Shown: positions 22,618-35,000, numbered from the stretch's first letter. The stretch: DNA of 64,000 nt from Lunularia cruciata (GCA_948567375.1 OX419757.1:41230001-41294000), one strand, 5' to 3'. Numbers and translations: made by a program. Notes: generated by a model not told the origin, from the sequence alone.

Positions 22618-25600
22618 TGTGACAATCCAGCAAATATCACTTTTGCGGTAATCGGGTAAGTAAAGTTCGTTCCCGCAGAGATACAAGTCAAAATTGGTCA
22701 AATACAAAGCAAAGTAACAATTTCAATTCTTCTTGAGTTCTTCTTTAGTCTCTCAGGTAGAAACCACACCCAGAAGAGAGTAACAAGCACTGATTCATAG
22801 TCTTATCACGAATTCACACTTCTTAATCACAACTCCATCAAATCTTTCCAAACAATCTTGATTGTGATGATTCAGGCTCTCCCGAAAACGGCACTTCACT
22901 ACAAAACGACTTCGCCTCAGAATTGTGTTCTACCCCTCCACTGAAGGCACAACTTCCTCAATCAAAATTGCTTCACATCAACCTCGCACTGTACTCACAA
23001 ATGCAGAATACTACCAACACTACAATTCCTCTCAGATCTGTCAAGGCATTGCTTTGATTGCACTTCACTCGGGATCAAACACACAAAATGAAGATCAAGG
23101 CTGTGGAATCCAACATCCAACAAGCACTCTGATTTGCAGTTCAAATTTCTCCAAACACTCACAAACACAATTGCAAAATTGATACTCGGAATCAAGCTCA
23201 AGCAACGAGCACTGCTTCATAGCACTTTGCTTTATCTATTCTCAAAAATAATGAGCACTGAACACCATTTTCCTACGAATGCCACTCTTAAGTAGTGAAC
23301 AATCAACAGTTCTAACAACTATACCGTTCTACAACAATTGTTCTAACCTGCAGATCCGAAATGACAATGCACCTCTTCATATCTGCCCCTTCAAATCTCA
23401 AATTGGTTATTAATCCAATCCGATGTCTACTCGTCCTCGGCTTTCAAACCCGAACCCAAAGTAATCTTACTTCCTACTACATTTTCCTTGGGTTTCACAT
23501 CTCCTACTTCTTTGACCAGATCCAGCAATTATCTTTCCTGATCTGAAATTGCATTAGTGGGTAATCTATCTAACTCTTCATCTTTTGACCCACTCTTCTC
23601 TAATGTCTCTGAGGGCAACTCTGAAGACATTTTGCCTTAACATCTTTTTGAAGCTTTTCTAACTCTATTTTCACTAAGTCTAATCTAATTGAAATGTTAT
23701 CCTCTACTTCTAACACCTTTCTATCTACACGAGTTCTTAGTTTGATTAACAAGGCATTCATTTCCGTGTCCTTCGCTTGTCTTCGCCTTGTCTCCTGCAC
23801 CAACAACTTCAACTCGTGCAGTCGTGCTTCTTCAATTCGAATGCTGGCTTCTGTACTTAACATTACATTCACTCTGAGGACTATCTCCTTCAATAGCTCC
23901 AATCTTGTCTTTCGTTCTCGTTCCCGATCTGCAAGCCATTCCTCTCTGTACATCGCCAAATCTTCCTCAAACTCGGCCTTCACCGCTTCCTTCTCTTTCT
24001 CCTTCTGTACAATTTTCTCTTCCTGATTACAAAGTAACTCTCGTAATCTCTCTTCTTCTCTATACCGCACAGACAACTCTCTTTGCCAGAGTTGCTTCTT
24101 CTCCTCCATACTCTCCATCACTCGATCAAGCTCTTGTTCCTTTGATGCTACCCTCGCCATAGCATGGATAAGCTCTACTCTTGAATCAGCAAACTGCTGC
24201 TTCAAGATTTCGTGCTCCGCTACCTGTCTCTCCCTTGCAATGTCACTCTTCCTTGCAAGATCCTCTCAATAGCTCACTTCTCTCTTCAGGTCTTTGATTA
24301 CCTGACTTCTCTCTACTGCTTCCGCTCGCAGTACTTCTCTCTCCTTCTCACCTCGGGTTATACTCCTCTTCAACTCCGAGTTCTCCTCTTCTAATCTTGC
24401 TACCACCTGCAATACAGTCTTTACTTCTGGACAAGTCGACTGCATCTCCTTCTTCTTCTGCTCCAACTTCACCAACAGTGGGCACACTACCTCTCGCAAG
24501 TACTCTACTCCCTCACTGGCAACTTCTTCCTCCTGCGGAGTAATTTCTTGTTTCTCCTTGTGTTCTCCTGATACGCACCTTCTTCTCTGAAGTCTTTGTA
24601 TCGAGATTGATGCCTCACTACCCGTGCTGTCTTCTGCCTCTTCCTTCACTTTACTCGGCCCCGCCTCACACTTCACCTTACGTCTTGAGCAAACTCCTTG
24701 CTGTACTGTGATCTTCTTCTCCTCGAGCACCGGTACTTCGTCTTCCAGCGCCGCATTGTCTTCGGCTTCTACTTTGGCTTGCACTTCTTCTTTGTATTCT
24801 TTAGCCGCTGGTGCCGAGGTCATTTCTCCACTGTCTTCACTGTCACTGCTAGTATCTCCACTCTGTAGTGTCAGCTCAGGTTCCTCCTCACGTTCCGAGT
24901 CCTCCGTCTTGAGCTCGGCCTCGCCTTCTGAGTCTTCATCTTCTGACTCAATCACCACCATTCCTCGCCTCAGGTTATTTTTCTGCATCTTCCAAGGTTT
25001 CTTGTTTTCTTTGGCTTCTGCATGCCGAGTTCTGTTCTTCTTCGGGGTACTTACTACTACCTCTACGTTTTTCCCTGTCTTTGCGTAGTAGTCGTCCGTG
25101 CTTCGGATTTGGAGAATGTATTGCTGCTCCTCCGCGTCGACTTCTCTTCTCAAGTCAGGATGGAAGTGAGACACCATTCTATTGCGCTCCGCCGAGGTCA
25201 GCAAATTGAGCCCGAGGTAGAAGTGCACCGCAAACGGCACAATGTAATGTGGAGGCGACTTATCCCGCAGATTCCACACCATCTACCTCGTTCTCCCGTG
25301 AAAACACCTTGCCCAATTAATTGATTCTCCTACTAACAATTTGTGAAAGAACACCGCTTGGTGTTTCATCTCATAAGTTGTTCTCTCCGGCTTCAGGATT
25401 GCCATCAAAGCATTCACAATTCCTCTCTTGATAGGATCTTTGTAACTTTCTACCTTGTACCCATTCTTTGTTCTCTTCGACAAGAAGGCATCTCTCACCT
25501 CCTGTGTTTCTTGGGCTATCTCTCCTTTCCCCAAGAACGTGGCTCCCTGCTCCGAACCCGCCTCCTTCTCGAGTACGAGTCTCCAATCCAACTCTGTCCA

Positions 25601-26367
25601 GCGAGCCGGATTTCCTCTCTTCCCTTCTTCCTCGGGACCATCAAGACACTTACTCTTGATGATTTCTGTCATGAATCCTGGAAAACTTACATTCTAGTTC
25701 CATGCCAGAAAGGTGATCCAAAGTCGGCTCAAGACTTCAATCCTCGCTACTACATCTAATCTCCAAATTGCATGATTTCTCACTACAAATTCAGAGTTTT
25801 TCTTCCCTCATCCCATCTCTTCTACTCTCTTACTGTCTCTCAATTTCTCTCTTGCGACTTCTCCCTTGCGCACTAACCCGAGTCCAACTTTATTTCCCTT
25901 TCCCCGATCACCTGCAAGATGACTCCTTAACGGCAAAGGAAAATTGCTTGACATTTCGTCGTTGCAGTTTTGATTTTTATAGAGTTGCACTTCTTCATCT
26001 TCCGTCACTTTGAGTTTCTACCAAGAAATCACACCTCCGGCATGCACCTGTCACTGTCAATCAACCTTTGCGTGTATGAGCCGCCAGTTTTGAAACGGCC
26101 TCTTCTTGAATTTCTCGCCCCGACAAAAGGTTGTTAGACTGTCTTTGCCTCGGGTTGAGCTCCCCCCGATCCAAAGACAATTTACTTCGTATTGTATGCT
26201 GACAGGGCATTTCCGAGTACTTTGCCTTATGACCCGAAGTCACTTTACTTTGGGTTTCATCCCAAAGACAATTTTCTTCGCCTTCTTTGGCCATACATGC
26301 GCAATCCGACTTCTCTATACACTTCTTCTCCTTTATTTTGAAAAAAACCAAAAATGTGGGCACCACA
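22618..26367 (-). repeat. 5' LTR of family A, about 3.75 kb, containing an open frame
   Basis: In + orientation it begins TGTGACAATCC and ends GGGCACCACA, giving TG...CA ends on both strands. The boundaries are confirmed by a second copy at 60557-62274, which has matching ends and a perfect target-site duplication. The first 970 bp match that copy well. The middle holds the long coiled-coil frame on the sense strand of the element. Confidence 0.8.
23600..25672 (-). pseudogene. Coiled-coil protein frame inside the family A LTR
   Basis: Three open segments (25283-25672, 24266-25282 and 23600-24205) lie in one frame, separated only by TAG at 25283-25285 and TGA at 24266-24268. Together they make about 690 codons. 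The first 130 residues look globular (ARWTELDWRLV, MKHQAVFFHKLLVGESINWA), and the next 60 continue with YIVPFAVHFYLGLNLL. A long acidic stretch follows (ESEDEDSEGEAE, GDTSSDSEDSGE). About 330 residues of heptad-like charged sequence, a long coiled coil, complete it. No catalytic motif is seen and I recognise no family. The strand is the same as gag-pol of the element. It could be an LTR-borne accessory protein or a captured host sequence. Confidence 0.6.
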
Positions 26368-28317
26368 TTTGGTTTGTCTATTAGTTTGAGTATGATAGGC
26401 CATGGTCAAAGCAAGCTTGGTGCCAAGTATTTAGAAGAGTGCTTGCCAAATTTTTTTGGTGAAGCGAGGATCACGGTCGGAGATGAGTGTATGAGGCATC
26501 ACATGATGCTTTAAGACATTGTCAAAGTAGATCTACACCAATGTTAGAGCATCCATAATATCAAAGGTTTGTGCCAAATAGATTTGCTTACTAAGCTTAT
26601 CCACAAACACCACAATTTTTGTGCGACCTTGCTTTATCTTGGGCAAGGAGGTGATGAGATATAAGCTCACGTGTTCCCATCCAATAGATAGAATGGGAAG
26701 TTGTTGAAAAATTCCACTTGGTTTTTAGTTGTTGGCCTTGTTGCGTTGGCAGCTCTCACAAGATTGAATAAACTCTCAAACATCTCATGCCATGTTGAGC
26801 CACCACCATTGGTGTTGGAGGGTACCCAAGGTCTTGTCTACACCCATGTGACCAATGTTTGGTAAGTCATGGACTTCTTGAAGGCACAAGTCAGAGATCA
26901 CCCTTGGCTAGAACAAAATCCAATTCCCACAAAATAGAAGGTCTTCCTTGAAGGAAAAGGTGTTGTACTTTGTGTCATATGTTGCAAGATAACCTTGTAC
27001 TATTTGAAAGAAAAGATCTTGTTGTAGAGTTATACTAAACTCAATTTGGACTTTAGAGTCGACAAATACCATCATAATTGCCATTGTGATCAAAGAAAGA
27101 AACTTCAAATCAGGTTGTCATGATAGAGCATTGAGGATTATATAGAACCAACCAGGTTTGCACTCAAGTTTCATGTCAAAAAATTGTAGTGTTCTCCCCA
27201 TTAATGATGTCTACTCTTCATGTGTCCAAATGTAATGTTTGCAACAAGGGCTTGTAATCAATTTTCATGACCACTTGTTTCCCCAAGAGATAATGCCTCC
27301 ATACCTTAGTGGCATATACCATTGTTAGTTGTTCTTGATCTCAAGTAGAGTAATTCCTTCTTATTAAATTTAGTTGGTGAGACACAAAAGCAATTGGATG
27401 TATGTAGAAATTCTTGTTGCAATACGGCTTCAATTGTAAAGTTAGAAGCATCTAAATCAACCACAAAAGTAGATGATCATATGGTTGAAGAATGGGTCTT
27501 GAAGACACCATATGTTTTAGCTTTTGGAACGCTTCTTTGTGCTTGGAGGTCCATTGAAAGCTCAAGTTCTTTCCCAAGAGATCGGTCAATGGTATGGCCA
27601 CATGAGCATAGTAATGGATGAACTGTTGGTAAAAACTTGCCAATTCATTAAATGCTCATACTTTTGTAGCATCCTTTGGAGTAGGCTAATCAATAATGGC
27701 TTTTATTTTCTCCTCTTTTATCTTGATCTCCTCTGATGAGATCTTATGACCCAAGGAGTTAACTTCTATCTGCCAAAAAGCTTACTTTGACTTCTTGTAG
27801 TAAAACTTCCACTAACATAGTTGTCTTAAGACTTCTTGCACTTGATTTGTGTGTTTAGCCTTTGTCTTGCTATGTATTAAAATATCATCCAAGAACACCA
27901 CCGCATATAGATCTAACAGCTCATCCAACACCCAATGCATTTGATCCATGAAGACTGTTAGAGTATTAGTGAGCCCAAAAGGCAAAACTCTCCGCTCAAA
28001 ATGCCCATACCTTGTGCAAAAGGTGATCTTTTGTACATCTTCTCTATCAATGGAAATTTGCCAATAGCCGCTTTGGAGATCCAATCTGGAGAAATATTGT
28101 GCACCACTCAATTGATTGAGCAAGTTATCGATTCAAGGCAAGGGATATGCATTCTTCACTATTTGTTTATTGAGATCATGATACTCAATACAAAAGCAAA
28201 GTCAATCCTTCTTTGGAAAAAATAGTACAAGTGCTTCCCAAGGAAACTTATTATGTCATATGAGATCCTTCTCCAACAACTTTGTCAATGTTGTTCAAAG
28301 CTCATCGAACTTCTTTG
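26368..28317 (-). pseudogene. Integrase to reverse transcriptase part of family B copy 2
   Basis: Reading right to left: RT at 27812-28123 keeps GAQYFSRLDLQSGYWQISI, VLPFGLTN and an intact VVFLDDILIHSK catalytic core. RNase H and its linker lie at about 27400-27640 (LTDLLGKNLSFQWTSKHKEAF). The integrase zinc finger and core cover about 26370-26950. This is the best-kept RT core of the family B copies here, though stops occur between the segments. Confidence 0.85.
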
Positions 28318-28322
28318 CTAAG

Positions 28323-29079
28323 TGTAATACCAATAGCTAGATAGATGATCTAGAGATGAAATTTGGTTTTGTAACATTCAGAAGAATGTTATACGTGATG
28401 GACTAAGTAGATCAGATAGAGGTATCACCAAAATAATACTTCTACCATTAGGCCAAAAACCAAAACATGCTTGGAAACTTTAGAGTCAATATTTAGGTAT
28501 ATGATCTAGAGGTGAAACTTGGAGTGGTGACATCTGGAAGGATTTTACACAAGATGGAGAACATAGATTAGATAGTGGTATCACCAAAAGAGAACTTCTA
28601 CTAATAGGGCAAAAGCCAAAATAGGCCTAAAAACTTTGAAGGCAATTTTAGAGGCCTAAATAGAGAACTAGGCCTCAAAAATATGCAAATTCCCTTCCCC
28701 AATGGAGGAAAGGTTGGCCTTCCTTCCCACATAGGTTGTCTTACCAAGAGCTTTCCAAAAATACCCCATCTATATGATTATGAGATTCCTACACAAAGAT
28801 TCCCTAAAAGATTCTCTTTGGTCAAAGCCTATTTGACCAACCAGATGGGACCAAGACTAACATGTCACCCATCCAAGCAAGTAATCTAAGGGTGGAGCTT
28901 GATGATAGGTCACTTATCCTTGTACCTAATCCTACGGTGGAGCTTCCTTGAAGGAGATCTTCTTTTACTATATAATAAAGAGAAGGTGTTCCTTTGGGGC
29001 ATCAAAGGATTGAGTATGAAATTGGTGTTATCTCTCTTGTATCTCTCTTGAAGAGTTCTATGGTCCTTGGAATATTACA
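28323..29079 (+). mobile_element. Solo LTR of family C, in family B copy 2
   Basis: It starts TGTAATACC and ends GGAATATTACA. It is flanked on both sides by CTAAG (28318-28322 and 29080-29084), a perfect target-site duplication. Removing it restores the family B reading found in copies 3 and 5. Two diverged copies of a roughly 165-bp unit lie in its first half, as in the other family C LTRs. Confidence 0.92.
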
Positions 29080-29084
29080 CTAAG

Positions 29085-29510
29085 AGCCAATCTATTGGTC
29101 TACTCATTTAAGTACTTTGTGGCAATAACTCAATCCTAAAGGGCATACCACAATTGGAGTGTAATCTCTTTGGCAGATAATCTAGAAACACACATGAAAA
29201 CTCTTAGACTATTTGATCAACCATTTCTTAATGAAGCTTTTGATCCTCCTCAAATCATGCATGCGCAATTGGCTTGATACATACCGTAAGAATATACTTA
29301 TCTTCCTCCAAAGTTTGCTTTATGGTTGCTTCACTAACAAACTTCTCATCTTGGGACTAACTAGTCTTAGGTGTCTTCCTCAAAGGTGCCAAACAACCTA
29401 ATATGAAATTCTCACCTTTGTGTTGTACTTGAATTTTTTGTCGATTCCAATCAAATTGAACCTTATGACATTCAACCCGAGGTAGACCTAGAATGATATT
29501 ATAGTGTAGA
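29085..29510 (-). pseudogene. RT N-terminus and protease linker of family B copy 2
   Basis: It aligns by eye with 34800-35340 in copy 3 and 58140-58620 in copy 5. The sequence is low-complexity and carries many stops. It ends at 29510, where a family B LTR on the opposite strand begins. Confidence 0.7.
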
Positions 29511-29840
29511 TGTAACAATATCAAGTTTAGCAATGAAGTTAGTTAGGGCTAACAAAGTAATGAATAGGCTAAATTAGCCTAGAATATTCCAAAAGTATCT
29601 AAAAATATTCTTGGGAAGCTTCTTGACTAGCTTACTTTGAATGCCAAGTAGATAGCTTCTAGAAGCTTCCACCTAACTTATCTTGCACGCCAAGTAAGCG
29701 GCTTCTTGAGAAGCTTCCCGGTTAACTTGGCTTGCATTCCAAGAAAGCAGTTCAAGGAAGCTTCTCAAGAGCCTTGTATGCTCCTTATCAATACCAAAGC
29801 TAAAGCTCATGCTAGGCATTCAAAGTTTCCCATACTCAAG
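29511..29840 (+). mobile_element. Truncated family B LTR in opposite orientation within copy 2
   Basis: It begins TGTAACAATATCAAG like a complete LTR but breaks off at CATACTCAAG, about 55 bp short of the usual end. A 16-bp unassigned spacer follows, then copy 2 resumes near 29857. About 200 bp of the protease region present in copies 3 and 5 is missing, so insertion was followed by deletion. No target-site duplication can be read. Confidence 0.8.
29657..29669 (+). promoter_or_regulatory. Perfect three-unit heat-shock element in truncated LTR
   Basis: TTCTAGAAGCTTC, the same motif and position within the LTR as at 14691-14703 in copy 1. Confidence 0.6.
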
Positions 29841-29856
29841 TTAGGACACTTTATTC

Positions 29857-31116
29857 CCAACCATGATAGATGTTATACCTTGCAAGTAAAGCAAACTTGC
29901 ATAGGTTGAACCTTCAATCCCATTGGAACTAATCAAGTTTTCAACAGGTGGCTCAAAATCTCTTATTTTGATTCCTTGTTTCCTTGATCATTCCACTCCA
30001 AAAACTCCATTTGGGCAATTTGTAGAGATTATCCATGCTTGAGTAGACATTCAACAATGCAATGTCTAATCTGGATATAATAAAAGCAACCACTATTTTG
30101 CCATAATCTTCCTTGATCTTTTGTGTCAAGTGGTCTTCATTAGATGGCATCAATATCCATTGGTGCCCTCTCCTCTACCTATGTGTAATGTGTTAGTAGG
30201 TTTTGTGGAGGTTGAGGTTGAGACCAAGTTGTCACAACCAAATAATCAAAGCGCTCAACCAATTGTATGGTTTCCAAGTGTTTTGGCTCTTGCAAAGTCA
30301 TCTCCAATTTGGTTTGTGACTTCAAGCCCCTCACAAATTGATCTAGAGCTTTACTATCCAATATATCTGGAATTTACATAATGGTATTCTGGAATTGCAT
30401 GATGTAATTTCTTATAGAACCAATTTTCTTTAACTTTGCCAACTTATCTTGTGTAGCTTGTGTGGTATTTATTGCTTAGAATTGCCTATTTATTGCACCT
30501 TTGAATTCGTCCCATGTCAAAATTGGCACAAAAAACTATTATTCAGCTTGTTCCACTTGAAATCACCACCATAGTTTTGCTGCTCCATCCAATTAGCTTG
30601 AAGCTAAGAGAATCTATTTGCACTCACTTGAAGATTTGTAGCCTCAAAATAACAATCACAACCAAATACAAAATTCCACACTATGCCCAAGAGATTTTGT
30701 CATCAAATACCTTGGGTTTTGGAAATCAGATCTGCTCTACTCCTTCTCAAATGGTGCTCTCTCTATGTGCTCTTGTTATTGGTGATCTTGTTCATCCAAC
30801 AATTGAGTAAGATGCTTGATTTTTTGTTGCATAGCAATGATAACCTTGGGCATTTTCACCATGGTTATTGCTCTATCATGTTACTCCTATTTATCTAAAT
30901 TAACACATAGATGCAATATGTCCATCGTTCTCCAGAAGTTACAATTGAAAGTGCCAAGGGTTCCTTGGATAAAGTGATTGCATTCAAAAAATTCTACCCA
31001 AAGCGTGAGGAGATGAATTGGGTGAAATGATGTTTGGGTAGTACATGGATACAAAATTCCAATGGTTTGGCGGAAATGGATTTGGTGATCCATAAATTCC
31101 ATCAATCTCATTCCTG
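29857..31116 (-). pseudogene. Protease start, gag and leader of family B copy 2
   Basis: The minus-strand reading contains a degenerate CCHC knuckle near 30050-30100 and gag segments around 30180-30720 that match 35700-36420 in copy 3. The leader extends to the primer-binding site at 31117-31128, which reads TTGATATCAGAG, one base off the initiator tRNA-Met type. Confidence 0.75.
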
Positions 31117-31128
31117 CTCTGATATCAA

Positions 31129-31581
31129 TATAAAAGACCAAGGAGAGAAATAGGAGAATGGAAAATGAAAGATCATATTGGGATTCTTGAATAGGGAAAC
31201 TACCAATGCCTAGTATGAGCGTGGGTTTTGGTATTTATAAGGAGCATGCAATGCTCTTGAGAAGCTTCTCAAGAAGCTTCCTTAAGCCATTTTCTTGGAG
31301 TGCAAGCCAAGTTACCCTTCTAGAAGCCTCCTACTTGGCATGCAAGCTAAGCTAGTTAGAAGCTTCTTAGAAGTACCTACTTGGAGTGCAAGCTAAGCTA
31401 GCCAAGAAGCTTCCAAAGAAGTTTCCTTCTAGAAGTCACCACCTATCATGCATGTTATCTAATACTTGGAAGGTACCAAGCAATGTCCTAGATATGTTTA
31501 GAATATCCTAGGCTAATTTGGATTATTTGCTACTCTATTAATTAGCCTTGACTAACTTGCCGGTAACTCCATATTGTTACA
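31129..31581 (-). repeat. 5' LTR of family B copy 2
   Basis: In + orientation it starts TATAAAAGACC and ends ATATTGTTACA. It contains several two-unit heat-shock motifs (GAAGCTTC near 31260-31280 and 31371-31378, TTCTAGAA near 31430) upstream of a TATAAATA box read on the minus strand near 31234. Confidence 0.9.
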
Positions 31582-31654
31582 TTGGAGTTTTATGGAGCAA
31601 GAAACATAGATTTCAACACATTTATCAAAGAGTGCATGAGAGCTTCTCATGAGA
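31582..31654 (+). pseudogene. LINE-like reverse transcriptase pseudogene, piece 3 of 4
   Basis: This 73-bp sliver lies between copies 2 and 3. With the TTGGA duplication counted once, it continues the frame of piece 2 without a shift (ending FVPLAL, then EFYGARNIDFNTFIKECM). The join supports both the LINE assignment and the insertion order. Confidence 0.65.
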
Positions 31655-32055
31655 TGTAAAAGACCGAGATCAAGGAGAGAAACAAGAGAATGGAAACTCA
31701 CATTGGGACACTTGAATGTGTGAAAACTTTGAATGCCTAGCATGAGCTTTGGCTTTGGCATTTATAGGTAGCATACAAGGCCCTTCAGAAGCTTCCTTGA
31801 GCCACTTTCTTAAAATTCAAGCCAAGTTAACCAGGAAGCTTCCTTCTAGAAACCACCTACTTGGCGTGCAAACTAAGCTAGTTGGAAGCTTCTAAAAGCT
31901 TCCTTCTAGAAGCTACCTACTTAGGATGCACATTAAGCTAACTGCAAAGCTTCCCAAGAAGCTTCCTAGATGCTTGTAGAATATTCTGGGCTAATTTGGC
32001 TTATTTTCTACTTTGTTAGCCTTACTAACTACATTGCTAAACTCCATATTATTAC
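31655..32055 (-). repeat. 3' LTR of family B copy 3
   Basis: It starts TGTAAAAGACC in + orientation and ends at ATATTATTAC with the final A lost. At 31885-31902 it holds four alternating heat-shock units with one mismatch, followed by TTCTAGAA at 31904-31911. Confidence 0.88.
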
Positions 32056-35000
32056 CTCTATTGCTAGTTGGTGATGTCCTTGTGGCCATTGAAGCTTCAA
32101 AATCTTGGATGGTCATTTGTGCATTTTGGAGGTGAGAAAGAGGTTCCTATGTGGCATCATGACAGGGATACCCTTTCCAAAGGACCTTGTACTCCATATG
32201 TTATCAATGTCTTCGTTGAATGTGGCAATGTGCAAGGATATGGTCAACTTTGTACTCTTCATTATCATTGATTAGAATAGGAGGAGGAGGAGGATGAGGA
32301 GGTTGCACATGAAAGGAAAATGAAGATAGGTTTGGAACAAAAGGTTTCAACTTGGAAATGTGAGACAGGGTGGATGCGCATATGACAAGGTAAGGCAAGT
32401 TGATAAGCAACAAGAGAGATGATTTGGGTGACATCAAAGTGTCCTATCCAATTAGAAACAAGTTTACAAACTTGATTATCAAGTAGGACGGGTATGTTAC
32501 TAGTGGATAGCATGACTTTATCACCAACTTCAAAGGTGAGATCACAACAATGGTGGTCCGCATATTGTTTTTGACAATTTTGAGCAACAAGGAGATGAGA
32601 TTTGGCTTGTTGGAGAGATTGGGATATGGTGGTCAAGAAGGTTGAAGTATGAGGGACCTAAGGTGGACAAAAAGCAAGAAGAGAATCTGGAACAAGCAGA
32701 TCTTGGTCAAAATTGAGAAAGAAAGGAGAAAATTCGGTGCTTGTCTATTTGGAATTATTGTAGGCAAATTTTACAACTGCAAGACATTCATCCCAATTGG
32801 TATGGTGGATATTGACAAAGGCATGCAACATATCCTCCAAGGTACAATTTTCACATTCAGTTTTTCTATCAATTTGAGGATGGTAGGCTGTGGACAAAGC
32901 AACCTTGGTGCCGAGTATCTGGAAGAGTGCTTACCAAAAATTCATGGTGAATCAAGGAACACATGGCATCCCATGATGCTTGAAAACATTGTTGAAGTAG
33001 ATTTGCACTAAGGTTGGAGCATCCACGATATCAAAGATTAGTGCCAAGTAGATTTGCTTACTAAGCTTATCAACAAACACCACGATTGTTGTGTGTCCTT
33101 GCTTTGTCTTGGGCAAGGATGTGATGAGATCCAAGCTCATGTATTTCCATCAAGTGGATGGAATGGGGAGTGGTTGAAGGATTCCACTTGGCTTCTAGTT
33201 GTTGGCCTTGTTATGTTAGCAACTCTCACACAATTGGACAGACTCTCAAACATCTCGTGTCATGTCGGGCCACCACCATTGGTGTTGGAAGGAAGGTACC
33301 CAAGGTTTTATCCACACCCATGTGACCAACTATTGGTAAATCATGGGCTTCTTGAAGGTGCACAAGTCAGAGATCACCTTTGGTTGGAACATAGATCTGG
33401 TCCTCATGGAATAGAAGACTTTCATTGAAAGAGAAGGTGTTGTGCTCCTTGTCACATGCTGTAAGATGACCATGTACCATTTGGAAGAAGAGATCTTGTT
33501 GTAGAGTTGATCAAAACTTGTGTTAGACCTTAGGGTCAATTGACACCATAGTAATTGCTATTGTGATGAGAGGAAGAGACTTCAAATCAGGTTGTTGTGA
33601 TAGAGCATTAGGGATGAGATGGAACCAACCTGGTTTGTACTCAAGTTTGATGTCAAATAATTGGATTTGTTCCTCCCATCAATGATGTCAACTCTTCATG
33701 TGTTCCAAGTGTAAGGTCTACAACAATGGTTTGTGAGCAGTTTGCATGATTACTTGTTTCTCCCAGAGATAATGCCTCCATACCTTGGTGGCATATACCA
33801 TTGCAAGTTGTTTTTTATCTCAAGTAGAGTAATTTCTTTCAGCTGTATTTTTAGTTGGTGAGACACAAAGGCAATGAGATGTAGTCCATCTGGGAATTCT
33901 TGTTGCAACACAACTATAATTGCAAATTTAGAAGCATCAAAATCAACCACATAGGGTAGTTGAGGATCATATGGTTGAAGAATGGGCCTTAAAGACACCA
34001 TATGTTTCAACTTTTGGAATGCTTCTTTGTGCTTGGTGGTCCATTGGAAGCTTGAGTTCCCCAAGAGGTCAATCAATGGTGCAGCCACATGTGCATAATA
34101 ATAGATGAACCATCAGTAAAAACTGGCTAATCCATTAAATGCCTATACTTCAGTAGCATCCTTTGGAGTAGGCCAATTATTAATGGCCTTGCTTTTCTCC
34201 TCTTCCATCTTGATCACGTTTGATGAGATCTTATGACCCAATAAGGTAACTTACTTTTGCCAAAAGGCACACTTTGACTTCTTATAGTAAAATTTCCATT
34301 GTCGTTTTCATCTTAGGACTTCTTGCACATGATTCATGTGGTTTGCCTTTGTCTTGCTATAGATTAAGATATCATCCAAGAACACCTCCACTTACCAATA
34401 CAATAGTCCATCCAACACTTGATGCATTTGATCCATGAAGATTTTTGGAGCATTAGTGAGCCCAAAAGGTAGAACTCTCCACTCAAAATGCCCATACCTT
34501 GTGCAAAAGGTAGTCCTTTGCACATCCTCCCTATCAATAGGGATTTGCCAATAGCCATTGCAAAGATCTAACTTGGAAAAGTATTGTGCTCCACTCAATT
34601 GATCAAGCAAGTCATCAATGCAAGGCATGCAATATGCATTCTTCATTGTTTGCTTATTGAGCCCACGGTAATCAATATAGAAACAAAGTCCTCCATCCTT
34701 CTTTGGAACAAATAGTACTGGTGCTCCCCAAGGAGAGATGCTACATCATATGAAGTCTTTCTCCAACAACTCCATAACTGTTGTCCATAACTCTCCCAAC
34801 TCCTTTGGTGAGAGCCAATAGATTGGTCTACTCATTGGAGCACTTCCTAGTAATAACTCAATCTTGAAGGGCATACCATGATCAAAAGGTAATCCCTTTG
34901 GCAGATCATCCGGAAACACATCCACAAACTCCTAAACTATCTGATCATACATTGCTTGATGAGGCTCTTGGCCCTCCTCAGATTGTGCTTGTGCAATTGG

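Larger units (their letters stand above)
17375..26367 (-). mobile_element. Family A Ty3/gypsy element, 3'-truncated, nested in copy 2
   Basis: On the minus strand the order is 5' LTR (22618-26367), primer-binding site (22591-22610), gag, protease, RT, RNase H and the integrase zinc-binding domain. There it stops abruptly at family B sequence. The integrase catalytic core and 3' LTR are missing, so a deletion must have followed insertion. The right edge joins family B integrase sequence at CATTT/CACATTT, as expected of an LTR end in that target. The left edge is not an element end. Confidence 0.85.
16298..31581 (-). mobile_element. Family B chromovirus, copy 2, with three nested insertions
   Basis: The LTRs are at 16298-16746 (3' LTR) and 31129-31581 (5' LTR). 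The 5-mer TTGGA precedes the left LTR (16293-16297) and follows the right one (31582-31586), a perfect target-site duplication over 15 kb. Inside, family B sequence is interrupted by family A (17375-26367), a family C solo LTR (28323-29079) and a truncated + strand family B LTR (29511-29840). Without these it would be about 5.2 kb, like copies 1 and 3. Confidence 0.92.

Noticed and set aside
24624-25088. Ser-rich 154-codon frame on the + strand
   Set aside because: Antisense of the acidic coiled-coil frame. Glu and Asp codons read as Ser and Leu on the opposite strand.
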